From the NCBI RefSeq assembly GCF_013401515.1, contig NZ_CP058531.1, positions 62,001-126,000 of the forward strand: DNA of 64,000 nucleotides, written 5' to 3'. This document shows, in pieces, positions 17,618 to 26,867 of the stretch; the first letter of the stretch is position 1; each line of letters starts with the position of its first letter. This DNA is from Halorarum halophilum. Lineage in GTDB: Archaea > Halobacteriota > Halobacteria > Halobacteriales > Haloferacaceae. The notes beneath the pieces are model-generated. The model saw nothing but the letters and a program-made list of their open reading frames with translations, did not search any database and was not told where the DNA came from. The position numbers were made by a program, and so were the translations under genes.

Positions 17618-17959
17618 GATAGTTGGCTTGTTGACTGAGGCCTCAAAAGAATATATGCCTGTTGGAAACTCGGTATTCCACCCTCTGACACCTCAGCAGC
17701 GCAGATTGCTATCGTAAGGATGCCCAAGAAACGCCCATCGGAGTTAACCAACAATTCGTAGAATCCAACTTGTACGTTGGTTAAGGGTATTTTTCACTTC
17801 CATTCGTCGACTGCCGTGGACTTGACCCCGACGCTTCTAATAGAGACCTAACCAATGTCTGGCGGTTTGCGCTTCACTGTGAGTAGGGCGGCCCAGGGAA
17901 TCATAATAATTTCAGTTCCGCTGCCCGTCCATGACTGACGTACAAGCATCCCTCTGATG
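17618..17959. other. Intergenic stretch
   Basis: It contains the probable promoter of the leftward response regulator (AGAATATATGCC near 17649-17660). The rest shows no gene or repeat I can support. Confidence 0.4.
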
Positions 17960-19201
17960 GTAGTTCAGGTGTTTACGCCAGAAATCGCCGACATATCGAC
18001 CTGCCAACGCTCCAGCCCAGTACCACGCTCCTTGACGTCGACGGCGAGCTCGGCCGCAAGCCACTCACTACGCTTGTCGTCGACAGCGCGGCCAGCTCCC
18101 AACGCGTTTGCCTCGAATTCGAGACACTGGGATGCACCCCGAGTTCAACCGTGCAGATCAGCAGGCGATCGCTGTGAGCGAGGCCGATATCTAAGAGGGT
18201 CGCATCCACATGAGTGACGAAGTGAAGGCTAAGTACGGCCTCGACGAGTACGCTCGTAAGCCCATTGTCTCGAAGCTGGACGACTCCGTCGACGAGAAGA
18301 CCGCTGGACCTAGCACACGTAGCCGCAGACCACCTCGGCGAACCCCTGGACCGCGTCGTCGGCGACTGGCTCAAGGATGCGAGGCGGATCGTAGAGTTGA
18401 GCAACCGAGCCAATGTCCCGACGCCCTAGGGGACGACGATGCAGCTGTACCAGCGCGGCTTCACGCACATCAAGGACCTCCGCCTCGCGGACGTCCACGA
18501 GCTCGATTTCGTGAGCATGTATCCCAACATCATTCGGGAGAACAACGTCTCCCCCGAGACCGTCCGCTGCGGTTGCTGTGGTGAGGACAACGCACGCGAT
18601 ATCGTCCCGGAGTTTGGCTACACTATCTGCCAGGAGGAAGGCTACCTCGGGGATATCCTCGGCCCGCTGATCGACGACCGCGACGCCATGAAGTGGCCAT
18701 GCAGAGGACCGACGACCCGGCGGAACGAGCGAGGCTTGAGGCGCGCTCGTCGGCCATCAAGTGGATTCTCGTCTCGTGTTTCGACTACCAGGGCCACGGG
18801 ATCGTCGACTCCATCTGGGTCACGCCAGCCGCCGACGTCGCCGATAGAGACCGTCGGCCGCTTGTGGAGATCGCCGCCGAGGCCAGCAGCGTGTCTCGAA
18901 GCAAGTCGAGGAGTACCGACAGGAGACGCTCACGGTCTGCGCGCTCCGGCGGATGAAGCGCCAGGGGGCACCGCTTGCTCTTGGACAGACGATTGAGTAC
19001 ACCGTTGTCGACGTCGACGCCCATGGGACCGAGCGCGTTCGTCTCAGCCACGAGCATGCCGACGAGTACGACGTCGACTGGTATCGTGACCAGTGCATCC
19101 GAGCTGCGGTGGGCGTGCTCTCGCCCGCCGGGTACCACGAGTCGGCGATCAAGAACTCCCCCAGGGAAGGCTCAACGCCGTCGATTCAGTCGTATGAATG
19201 A
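17960..19201 (+). pseudogene. DNA polymerase B (family B) pseudogene with deletions
   Basis: Pieces of one archaeal family B polymerase appear in order but in different frames. A front part near 18015-18300 (LLDVDGELGRKPLTTLVVD; YGLDEYARKPIVSKLDD) is followed by motif A (DVHELDFVSMYPNIIRENNV, about 18490-18545) with the zinc cysteines VRCGCC. The frame runs to SCFDYQGH and then jumps straight to HGIVDSIWVTP, the motif C region, so motif B is deleted. A C-terminal piece (YDVDWYRDQCIRAAVGVLSP) ends near 19140. There are several frameshifts and an early stop, so it cannot be functional. It is probably a relic of a plasmid or virus replication module. Confidence 0.8.
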
Positions 19202-19436
19202 GCCATCTCTCCTAGTAATTTCTCCCTTGAGGCGAGTATGCTATACAGTGATGAACCCCAGGGGTGCCCTTTCGGCTGTTCGGCCTTGTTGACATCTTCA
19301 TCATATGATCGGTTTTCGATGTCGTGCTAAGTACAGGTGGAGAACAAATCGATTGGTCGGGTTGAGATTGAATCGGATCTCTTACTGTACTCATAATAAC
19401 AATACCTCCATCCGTCTTCGGCACTAACTCATTTGT

Positions 19437-19736
19437 ATGACCCACAACCTCGCGCAATTGGGAGGAGTTCAACGCCAGTACGACTGGTCGAACGTCTCAC
19501 CAACTGTGGCTATCATCGAAACGGTGGCTATCTTCGAAAACGGCGAACTAACAGGGGCGGCAGACGTGCTTGAAACACCTCTTGACGAGCACGTCAGTAC
19601 TGACGCGCTTAACAAGCTTGTCAGGAACGATTCGCTCACAGCCGTTTCGCTCAAGATTGCTAACTATCATGTCCGAATCAGCGGGAATTCCGTAGGTGTC
19701 GCTCCTGCAGAAACCATCTCCGACATAACTTGGTAA
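19437..19736 (+). CDS. HalOD1-domain protein
   Basis: This is a 99-residue protein. After a short leader (QRQYDWSNVSPTVAIIETVA) the HalOD1 pattern appears: LETPLDEHVSTDALNKLV, then SLTAVSLKIANYHVRISGN. It is the second intact HalOD1 gene of the window; the one at 4313 is a distant paralogue. It stands alone, with no kinase or regulator beside it. Confidence 0.7.
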   Translation: MTHNLAQLGGVQRQYDWSNVSPTVAIIETVAIFENGELTGAADVLETPLDEHVSTDALNKLVRNDSLTAVSLKIANYHVRISGNSVGVAPAETISDITW

Positions 19737-19770
19737 TCAGTTTGCTGGCCCACTGAGCGTCCAGTCACCT

Positions 19771-19956
19771 CTAAGGGAGGCACTCAGGACCAAGAATCTC
19801 AGTATGTCTGAAGAGTTCGAAATCTGTATTACCACATTTGCAGGAACCACATGTCCCGATTGGTCGCAGACGATTCTCTGTACTTTGCTGAACCGGATAC
19901 ACGCTCTTACATTCCGTACACCTCCCAAGACCACTTGGCTCACCGCCGGAATGCAT
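19771..19956 (-). CDS. Small zinc-ribbon protein
   Basis: This protein has about 61 residues. It contains RCTECKSVYPVQ and GTCGSCKCGNTDF, two Cys pairs that make a zinc ribbon, followed by a short tail. Start codon 19956 (MHSGGEPSG) is preferred; 19971 adds five residues. Haloarchaeal genomes hold many such one-ribbon proteins, most of them uncharacterised. It is convergent with the HalOD1 gene at 19437. Confidence 0.6.
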   Translation of the reverse strand: MHSGGEPSGLGRCTECKSVYPVQQSTENRLRPIGTCGSCKCGNTDFELFRHTEILGPECLP

Positions 19957-19971
19957 GTCATTGACTACCAT

Positions 19972-20537
19972 GCGTTAGTCGGTATGAATACCACCCGCTT
20001 ATAGATATCTAGTAGTTTGAGTGAGACTTAGTTTGGCAGAGATTCACCAGTTCTCGGACATCCAGCGGTCCCCAGTCAGGTGAGGAAAGGACGCTACATA
20101 CAGTTGCCCGAATTCGCAATTTGAATCCGGGGAGTCTGAGGTATTTTGCTCTGCGGGCGCACGTTAAGACGATCATCCTGAGGGGATTATACACAGTGAA
20201 ACAGAGAAATATACTCGCATGGAGCGCGGTCCAGATGGACGATTTCACTCCCCAGGATACGCCCCAGGTTGTTATTACCGGCGTCTGGTGGACTGATGTC
20301 GGTTGTGTTTCGTAAGAACCGGAATTCGAAGACTCCTTCGTCGGTAGCTACGCAGACCTACTTAGCGGGCGTTCCGTCGCAGACGGACTGAAGCGAACGA
20401 CGACCGTCTGCTGAATACTCCTCTGTATTCCGCACGCACCATCTGTCAGTGATGGAGCGGTCCAACAGAGCTGACCGCTCACCTCATACGATTCATCGTG
20501 GTCACGACCTGGCGTGAGCCCCGTCACGATTACCCGC
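19972..20537. other. Intergenic stretch
   Basis: No convincing gene on either strand. Composition is less GC-rich than the flanking genes. I see no transposon ends or RNA gene. Confidence 0.4.
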
Positions 20538-21737
20538 TTATGGGTTTGTCACGCCACAGTCGGGACAGAATTCGTACCATCGCCCTTCTTCGTGACTCCG
20601 ATTCTGACACTGATTTGGGTCCGCCTCGAGCGATAGGAGGTCCCACGTTGGATTTGGCTTTTCGCTCAAGAAGAGGTCAGTCCGTTCGTCTGGATACCCC
20701 CGCCGATCGGTGAGTAAGTGGACCGGACAGTGCTGGCAGGCGCGAAGTTCCACCTTGGCAGCCCCTCCCCAGAGAGATTCCGGAGACCTCCATTCGTGGA
20801 ACCCTTTTGGTCCAGGGCACGGGTCAATTTCAGGCCTGTCGGCGAGTGCTTTCTCTAGCACTGCTTCCTCATAGGATTGAACCAGCGGCTTCTCGAAATC
20901 ACCTGCCAGAGACACTCCGACAAGCGTGTTCTTCAGAACGCGGATCGGCAAGTCGGGGGTTGTAATCGACTCGGGATTGTAGACGTACTCGGAAGCTTCC
21001 TCGTCGTATTGGCGGCGAAGGGTACAGGGCCGGCTGGTACAGATTTCGTAGTCTTCCTCACAGGTGAGGACGTACCCTGGTACGGTTCCCCAGCTGTGTT
21101 CGCCGCCATAGTTGTAGCTCTCACAATTCAACAACAGATTCGGAGACTGGTTCCGTACGCTGTAACCGCCCCCACCTCCCGAGGTGAAGGCCTCGTCGAT
21201 GACCGTGTAGTCTAACTGCTCCTCTCCGAAATCCTCGGATGAGAGCCAGACGACTGAATACCCCAGCGATAGATAGTCGTGAGTCGTCGTTCGCACATCC
21301 TTCTCGTGGTGCTTGTGCTGTACCTCGACGACGAGTCCGTTGCCGAAGAATGGGTTCTCAGCAGCGAACTCCACCAGCACGTCAGCCCGGCGGGTGCGGT
21401 TCCCACTTCCACTTTCCGAGACGTCGATTTCGACCTCCGCGGCACATCGATCGGTTTGCGAGCCGAACGCCTCCTGGAGTGCTGCGACGACGAGCGCGAC
21501 ACACCGGGCGTGAGTCGCTGATTCGCCAGGCGAGGTCGAGGGACACCCCTTCCCAGCGCTCGTGTTCACGTGGTAGAAGTGTCGAGCGCGGGTTGCCCCG
21601 CCGCGAGCGTACATCGTGTCGCCGCACTCGTGGCACGTAACCGGCTCTTGATTCGGGACCGTGGCTGGGACGATGATTTCCCCGTCCCGCAGGGCCCGAA
21701 ACGGCATAGTTGCCCTCACATGACGCCCAGATTTCAT
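20538..21737 (-). CDS. CoiA-like nuclease family protein
   Basis: This protein has about 399 residues. The N-terminal zinc-binding segment (VTCHECGDTMYARGG ... RHFYHV) and the nuclease-like core (RRADVLVEFAAENPFF; VVEVQHKHHEKDVRTTTHDY; VVWL) match the CoiA family, a restriction-endonuclease-like fold with D...E.Q residues. CoiA is known from bacterial competence. In archaea the family is common on mobile elements with unknown function, probably nucleic-acid processing. The C-terminal half has further Cys pairs (PCPGPKGFHEW, RACQHCPVH, YEFCPDCGVTNP) that may form a second zinc site. Its position beside an integrase and a dead polymerase fits mobile DNA. Confidence 0.7.
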   Translation of the reverse strand: MKSGRHVRATMPFRALRDGEIIVPATVPNQEPVTCHECGDTMYARGGATRARHFYHVNTSAGKGCPSTSPGESATHARCVALVVAALQEAFGSQTDRCAAEVEIDVSESGSGNRTRRADVLVEFAAENPFFGNGLVVEVQHKHHEKDVRTTTHDYLSLGYSVVWLSSEDFGEEQLDYTVIDEAFTSGGGGGYSVRNQSPNLLLNCESYNYGGEHSWGTVPGYVLTCEEDYEICTSRPCTLRRQYDEEASEYVYNPESITTPDLPIRVLKNTLVGVSLAGDFEKPLVQSYEEAVLEKALADRPEIDPCPGPKGFHEWRSPESLWGGAAKVELRACQHCPVHLLTDRRGYPDERTDLFLSEKPNPTWDLLSLEADPNQCQNRSHEEGRWYEFCPDCGVTNP

Positions 21738-21875
21738 GTACCTGCCGGTCAAACCAGTACGTCACCGAGGACCTCAGTAGACATCCGGCCCCTCACCTGC
21801 GCGGGTAGCTCCAGGAGCACCAGCCTCGATACCCCCAGGACGGGGCAGCGGTTCAAGCTCCGCCCGAGGCGGGTG

Positions 21876-22190
21876 ATGAGCTTGAAACGCTTCATCGGAA
21901 ACCTGAGAACAGACACCGACCGCGCCGACATCCCGCTGGACCCGGACGACGTCTATCGCATCCTTAGCCGTGAGCGCCGGCGTCAGCTTGTGGTTGCTTT
22001 CGCCCGCGCTGGCGACGAGTAAGTCTCGTTGGCGGAGCTGGCGCGGGGGATCGCCGCAGCAGAGACCGGCGCCCCGCCCCTGGAGGTCCCACCAAACGCG
22101 TACGAAACTGCGTATGTGAGTGTCTATCAGAGCCACATGCCGGTCCTCGACGCCTCTCCCGCCGATATCGTCTATTCGGCGAATCCGTTG
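21876..22190 (+). pseudogene. DUF7344-type HTH protein pseudogene
   Basis: The reading frame starts MSLKRFIGNLRTD and shows the haloarchaeal winged-helix pattern DDVYRILSRERRRQLVVAFA. It is broken by an in-frame TAA at 22020-22022, and the same frame goes on with SLAELARGIAAAETGAPPLEV ... AYVSVYQSHMPVLDAS, the second half of that domain. A later frameshift destroys the end. One stop codon thus splits an otherwise recognisable gene. The DUF number is from memory. Confidence 0.65.
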
Positions 22191-22372
22191 CCCGAACGGC
22201 GCCGTTTCGGCGGTCGTTCCGACGTGCGAACGACGAGTTTCAAGACGCATCCCCGATTACGAGTGTCTTGTAGTCTATCTGGTTATTTGTAGAAGACTAA
22301 ACTCCGGTTCTCTGGTGTTTGAGGCGGCGCCAAAATATATCGCAGCATGAAGTTTATATCGAGTGGCCGTCC

Positions 22373-23602
22373 CTATCCCTCGACGAAGAGTGTCGAGAGC
22401 GTGGAGTCCATAGCAGCTCGCCGGTGTGAGCGTCGTTCAGCTTCCGAGAGATAGTTCGAGAGGACGACATCGGCGCTCGTACTGCCCTGATCGGCCGCAA
22501 TGGGCTCGAACTGCTCAGCAAGGTCGCGGACAACCTCCCCGTAGAGCGAATACCAGAAGCGGCGACAGAGCTTCGGTGTGGGGGCACTACCCGCGACTGT
22601 GACGTCAGCCCGGACAGCGATATCAGCGAACCAGCGCCGAAGCGTCCCGGTCGTGAGATGCCCAGCGGTGGCAGTCGAGGATGGAAACAGGTAGCCGTTC
22701 CACTCGCTGTCGTCGGCAAGTGCATCGATCCGGGCCTTGAGGTTGTCGAGCCCAGCGAGGAGACTGACCGTCCCTGGTCCGTTCTTCCGTTCTCCATCCG
22801 TGAATCGGATGTACGGGTGATCGTCATCAACAGGCGCCAGAACGAGCTGGCGGGTGTGGAGTGCGCACAGCTCCGAGGGGCGAATTCCCCACCCAGCTAA
22901 CCCAACGACGATGAACCGTTCTTCAGGCGTTTCGGCGGCCGCGTAGAGTGCCTGGATTTGGTCGCGTGTGAGGGCCGGGTTGTCCCACTCCGGCCGATCC
23001 CAGCCGAATCGCTTCTCCATCTCGGCTAGCGGGTTGTAGAGCGCGTGTCCGGACCGTATGAGGTGCTTGTAGAAGCGGCGCGTGTCCTCGAGGTACTTGA
23101 ATTTCGAGGCAGGAGTCCCGAGCACTTCGTTGAGGATATCGAAGACGGCCAGGGCACGATCGATTTCGGCTGGCCGCTCGGCCTCGTCGCGGAGCGGGGC
23201 AACGAAATCAGCGGTCTCGTTGACCTCAGCGTACACCTGAACGTACTTCTTTAGGCGCGACCGGAGGGGGTAGACCGTCGTTTCAGGGTGGCCACGCCGG
23301 TTGAGTAGCTCATCAATGTAGCTGGAAAGGAGATTACGGACGAGGTCGTGCTCAATCCCCCAGTACTCGTCCTCCGCCTCGGTGGTTCCGACGTCTATCC
23401 GGTCGTAGAACTCGGTAGGCGTGAGTCCGTGATCTCGCCGGAGTGCCTTGATGAAGCCGGAGAAGCCGTGCTCGACCATCCATGTGTACGTAGGGCGTTC
23501 TGTAGCGGAATCGAGCCCGTCGGCCTGCAATGCAGGCTCAACCTCGGTGTAGTAGAACTGCTCGAGATCGTCGAGGTTCTTCGTCGTCCAGCGGTAACTC
23601 AT
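22373..23602 (-). CDS. Tyrosine recombinase/integrase-like protein
   Basis: This 409-residue protein starts at 23602 (MSYRWTTKNLDDLEQFY). The extra upstream codons lack coding character. The N-terminal half is a helical core-binding domain. The catalytic half has the first Arg in GWGIRPSELCALHTRQL, a KNGP strand, TPKLCRRFWYSLYG in the place of box II (HxxR, with Cys for His), and SNYLSEAERRSHRR with the likely nucleophile Tyr near the end. Related haloarchaeal integrases are found on plasmids and proviruses. The altered His may lower activity. It lies next to the partition region and may act in site-specific integration or dimer resolution. Confidence 0.75.
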   Translation of the reverse strand: MSYRWTTKNLDDLEQFYYTEVEPALQADGLDSATERPTYTWMVEHGFSGFIKALRRDHGLTPTEFYDRIDVGTTEAEDEYWGIEHDLVRNLLSSYIDELLNRRGHPETTVYPLRSRLKKYVQVYAEVNETADFVAPLRDEAERPAEIDRALAVFDILNEVLGTPASKFKYLEDTRRFYKHLIRSGHALYNPLAEMEKRFGWDRPEWDNPALTRDQIQALYAAAETPEERFIVVGLAGWGIRPSELCALHTRQLVLAPVDDDHPYIRFTDGERKNGPGTVSLLAGLDNLKARIDALADDSEWNGYLFPSSTATAGHLTTGTLRRWFADIAVRADVTVAGSAPTPKLCRRFWYSLYGEVVRDLAEQFEPIAADQGSTSADVVLSNYLSEAERRSHRRAAMDSTLSTLFVEG

Positions 23603-24177
23603 ACTGGTCGTGGCCGCTGTAACCCCCGTGAGGTGCCTGATCGGTCGATAACGGGCGGGAGAAATCCAATAGCTCCGTCTGAACCTAATTCTAAGACGGT
23701 CATTTTCAGTGGATAGCCGTGTTCTTCCAATTGCCATAAACGTTGGCTTGTGGATTTGTCCAACGTAGACAAACTGACAAGCCCGCTATAGCCCCCACAT
23801 ATACCCATCGCGCATGAACCGAATGCTGCTATACAAAATTTCAGTTGAGAATGAATACTCGCCAATTCGGCTGAGAGGGCAGATTCCGGCAGCTACAACG
23901 CTGACAGTCGACTATTGAAGCGCCTCATGCAGGGACCGTTCGCTAACGAAAGAGAGTTGGCGATCTCCGGGCCCTAGTGAAAAGCGGACTGTCGGGAGAA
24001 CTAGGACGGAGGTGCGCCATGGTCATCCCAGTTTAGCAACTCGATCGAACTGTTCCGTCGCCTTCTACGAGAGCTACAGGGAGAGCCTTTTTCGCTCGCC
24101 GTGCACGCGAAGCCCAACCACTGCGCGCATCGGTCATGTGATATGTGAATGAAGCCTCACCGCAGGCGTAGGCGTCC

Positions 24178-24195
24178 CTCGAACCAGGGTTCGAG
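24178..24195. repeat. Perfect 8-bp inverted repeat
   Basis: CTCGAACC-AG-GGTTCGAG forms a hairpin with a 2-base loop. It could be a recombinase core site, a protein-binding site or the relic of a tRNA T-arm. Nothing else nearby looks like a tRNA. Confidence 0.5.
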
Positions 24196-24340
24196 TCGGT
24201 TGGCCATAGTTAGTGAGTATAGGTGAAGAGCATAGGTAGAGCCGACAGGTGACAGCTATAGGTCGCCCCTCGTTGAAGCCGGATCACGAGTTGTCGGCGG
24301 GACTAGCACCGACAAACGACAGCCAAAACATGCAGTTGGA

Positions 24341-24511
24341 GAGTATAGCTATAGAGTATAGTTGGATGGTATGGCTACACCCAGTAGCCGAACAGAATAG
24401 TCATATATCCCACCTATACAATGCACGTACTGTACCTGCCGTAATGGAATAGTTAATAGCAACCCATAGCCACAGAGTATAGCTGGCTGGTATAGCTACA
24501 GACTATAGCTA
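24341..24511. repeat. Iteron-like repeats before parA (putative centromere/operator)
   Basis: A 27-bp unit occurs at 24353-24379 and 24474-24500 with three mismatches. Both copies begin AGAGTATAG and end GGCTACA or AGCTACA. The shorter core TATAGCTA appears at 24344-24351, 24491-24498 and 24504-24511, with looser copies (CTATAGG, CATAGGTAG, CATAGCCAC) scattered from 24210. The cluster ends 60 bp before the ParA gene. That is the usual place for a partition-protein binding site that also represses the operon. Confidence 0.6.
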
Positions 24512-24537
24512 TAGAGCACAGCGATAACGTCTGACTT

Positions 24538-24547
24538 AGATTTATGC
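24538..24547 (+). promoter_or_regulatory. TATA-like element of the parA operon
   Basis: AGATTTATGC lies 26-34 bp before ATG 24572, the correct spacing for a leaderless haloarchaeal transcript. The repeats immediately upstream would overlap the promoter face. Confidence 0.45.
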
Positions 24548-24571
24548 CCATGGTCTACGGCTACCATCCAT

Positions 24572-25429
24572 ATGCTAACCTACACGCCGGTTTCGGAAGC
24601 TGGTGGCGTCGGGAAGACGACGACAGCTGCGACGCTCGCAGCGAGTCACGCGCGCGCGGGACAAAACGTCTTGATCATCGATATGGACACGCAGAACGGG
24701 AGCCTCACGTACTTCTTCGGGCCGGAGTACGATCGGGGCGACCCCAATGTCGACAATCTCGTTCGCCACCTCGTAGGCCGGCCGAAAGGGGAGTTCCACG
24801 ACCTCGCTCACACTGTCGAGGACGGCATCGACCTCATACCGTCGCACAACATGCTGGAGGACGTCCACGAGTTCCTCCTCAACGAGAAAACACAGGCGGA
24901 GAAACTGGGTGAGTCATACAGTATGTACCACCAGCTCCACCGCGTGCTGAAAGACGCGAACGTACGAGACCAATACGACGTCCTCATCGTGGATTCTGCC
25001 GGGAAAGCAGGGCCAATTCTATACAACGCGCTCGTCGCAGTCCGCAACGTTGTTATTCCGTTCGAAGCAACTGCGAAAGGGCAAGAGTCGATCGAGGGGC
25101 TCGACGACCTCGTCGACGGGCTCGAGGGTAGCATCGGTGTCGATGTCGGTGTCCTCGCCGTCGTTCCGATCGGCTTCAAGAATACACGCGACCAGCGGGA
25201 GATCCTGGCTGAGCTTCGCGAGAGTGGGTTCCCCGTTCCAGTCGTGATCGGAGAGCGCGGCTCGCTGATGGAGGGCTGTTGGAAGCAGCAATGTAGCCCA
25301 TATCGCTATATCGACGAGCACCGCGAGCGCAAACGTGACTACGAGCTCGATACGCTCGAACAGTTCGATACGCTCGCTCGCCATCTCGAGCAGGAAGCAG
25401 GGCTAAAAATCCCCGAGGTGACGGCCTGA
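24572..25429 (+). CDS. ParA/MinD-type partition ATPase
   Basis: This 285-residue Walker ATPase should distribute the replicon to daughter cells. It has a P-loop AGGVGKTTTAATLA with catalytic Lys15, but Glu-Ala replaces the usual first Lys of the deviant Walker motif. Switch I/A' is NVLIIDMDTQNGSLTYFF and Walker B is YDVLIVDSAGK, then VVIPFEATAKGQES. It is standard length and has no N-terminal DNA-binding domain, so an external partner should provide DNA contact. It overlaps the next gene by one base (TGATG), and the repeats at 24341-24511 lie upstream. Confidence 0.88.
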   Translation: MLTYTPVSEAGGVGKTTTAATLAASHARAGQNVLIIDMDTQNGSLTYFFGPEYDRGDPNVDNLVRHLVGRPKGEFHDLAHTVEDGIDLIPSHNMLEDVHEFLLNEKTQAEKLGESYSMYHQLHRVLKDANVRDQYDVLIVDSAGKAGPILYNALVAVRNVVIPFEATAKGQESIEGLDDLVDGLEGSIGVDVGVLAVVPIGFKNTRDQREILAELRESGFPVPVVIGERGSLMEGCWKQQCSPYRYIDEHRERKRDYELDTLEQFDTLARHLEQEAGLKIPEVTA

Positions 25430-25911
25430 TGGGACTCAAATCAGGATCGCGGGACGCAGGGCTCGATGAAAACGACGAGACGGACAACCAGTCGACCGAC
25501 GAAGAGACGTTCGAGGCTGACGAGAACGCACGCTCCGAGAGAACCACCGAGACCGCCGCTGAAGAGGTAGAGCCCGAACCTTCGACCTCCGAGGCAACCG
25601 CCACGGCACAACCAATCCAAGAGAGCGAGACGACCGAGTCTGTGGCCACATCACAGCGGCCAGCGATGAACGCGATCCCCTACAAGTTGCGGCGGGAGAA
25701 GGTGAACGAGGGGCGCGAACAGGTTCCCTACTTCCTCCGGGAGGACGTCATCGAGGCAGAAGACGAACTGCAGGACACGCTTGAAACCATTCTCGGTGAA
25801 GACGTGTACAAATCGGACTACCGGGAGGCTGCGATGGTCGTCGCACAACGCAACCCCGAACTAATTGCCGAAGTCCTCCGCGAGTGGGGCTACGATCTCG
25901 ACGAGAGGTGA
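25429..25911 (+). CDS. ParA partner (ParB-analogue, centromere-binding candidate)
   Basis: This 160-residue protein is translationally coupled to ParA. Residues 1-80 are acidic and disordered (Glu/Thr/Ser). The folded part is short and conserved-looking (IPYKLRREKVNEGREQVPYF; EDVYKSDYREAAMVVAQRNP). It has no ParB nuclease-like or HTH motif that I recognise. Haloarchaeal plasmids often encode such small non-ParB partners directly after ParA. It is the best candidate to bind the TATAGCTA repeats. Confidence 0.65.
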   Translation: MGLKSGSRDAGLDENDETDNQSTDEETFEADENARSERTTETAAEEVEPEPSTSEATATAQPIQESETTESVATSQRPAMNAIPYKLRREKVNEGREQVPYFLREDVIEAEDELQDTLETILGEDVYKSDYREAAMVVAQRNPELIAEVLREWGYDLDER

Positions 25912-25980
25912 CGAGAGGCAGCGCACTCGTCACCAGCGACGACTCGATAGTGAATTCCGCAGGGGTGTCGTTCTCAGTCA

Positions 25981-26313
25981 CTACTCACCAGAGTCAACTG
26001 GCCCCTTGTACTTCGATTTCACCTTGTCTCCATCCCTCCACTGGTAGTAGTAGTAGCGGTTGTCGTTGATGTTCTTCACGACGATACTCGCTTTTCCAGG
26101 GACGCCCTTCGGACGATCACTGTCCTCAGTGGTCTCCTCACGGACTGCATCATCCTCCTCCGGCGTATCTTCAGCGTGAGCGTCCTTCCACGACGCAAGC
26201 TCTTCAGCATGCTTGGCGATGACCCGGAGCGTCCGGGGGTCCTGGCGATTCAACGCGTCCACGACGTACTGTGGGAGGTCATCTGGAACGTCAGGTGCCG
26301 AGTCCGTTTCCAT
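25981..26313 (-). CDS. Conserved haloarchaeal hypothetical protein
   Basis: This is a 110-residue protein starting METDSAPDVPDDLPQYVVDA. ATG 26313 is chosen because a TTTAT element lies about 30 bp upstream (a start at 26325 would be too close). A helical N-terminus is followed by an acidic linker. The C-terminal block is ASIVVKNINDNRYYYYQWRD and then KVKSKYKGPV, which reads like a small beta domain. Similar proteins are frequent on haloarchaeal plasmids, and no function is known to me. It is convergent with the partition operon. Confidence 0.6.
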   Translation of the reverse strand: METDSAPDVPDDLPQYVVDALNRQDPRTLRVIAKHAEELASWKDAHAEDTPEEDDAVREETTEDSDRPKGVPGKASIVVKNINDNRYYYYQWRDGDKVKSKYKGPVDSGE

Positions 26314-26867
26314 CTTAACCAACACATAGAACCCCTACACGATAAATGTAGGTTAAGATAACGGAGGGGCATGCACTGTGCACTGCGCTGAACGCAGGGG
26401 ATTCCTAGCTCGGTGTGACGGTCCCGGTGGAGAATACACGACGAACTCGATCTGACCCTCTCCTTCCAGACGACGCCGTTCGCGTCAGCAAGTCCACAAA
26501 GATCGTTGGACTGCTCGCCGACGACGATTTCTCCTCGAAGACCGAGAGTGAACTATAGAACGGGACGCAAAGCTGGTACTGTTAGTAGTTTCCCGAGAGC
26601 CCGACCGGCCTCTCGTTGATTCAGTATTCGAACCTCAGGAGATTTTGGGAGAACTGTGTTACGACCGCAGCGCGAGGGGCTCAGTCGCTGTCGCTTCGAA
26701 GGCGTTTTAGAAGCGGCGGTAGATGGCATGCGTCCTGCCCGGCGTCCGGTCCGCTGTGGTGAGCGAGACGATCGATCACAGCGCACTTTCGCTGAATTTC
26801 CCACAATTCACCGCGCCACATCTCCCGCGGACCAAACGTACGCGCAACGGCACCACGTGACTCCTGC
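26314..26867. other. Intergenic with a short decayed coding piece
   Basis: Around 26468-26558 the + strand reads VRVSKSTKIVGLLADDDFSS and then a stop, the look of a dead HTH or toxin-antitoxin gene end. The remainder has no supported feature. Confidence 0.35.

Larger units (their letters stand above)
23603..24571. other. Noncoding region upstream of the partition operon
   Basis: About 970 bp without a credible gene. It holds an inverted repeat at 24178-24195 and, from about 24250 onward, repeated TATAGCTA-type motifs (described separately). AT content is clearly higher in 24320-24550 than elsewhere in this part of the window. Confidence 0.6.

Noticed and set aside
24178-24195. tRNA T-arm (GGTTCGAG) as an integrase attachment site
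   Set aside because: The arms form a perfect hairpin with no tRNA body beside it, so I call it only an inverted repeat.
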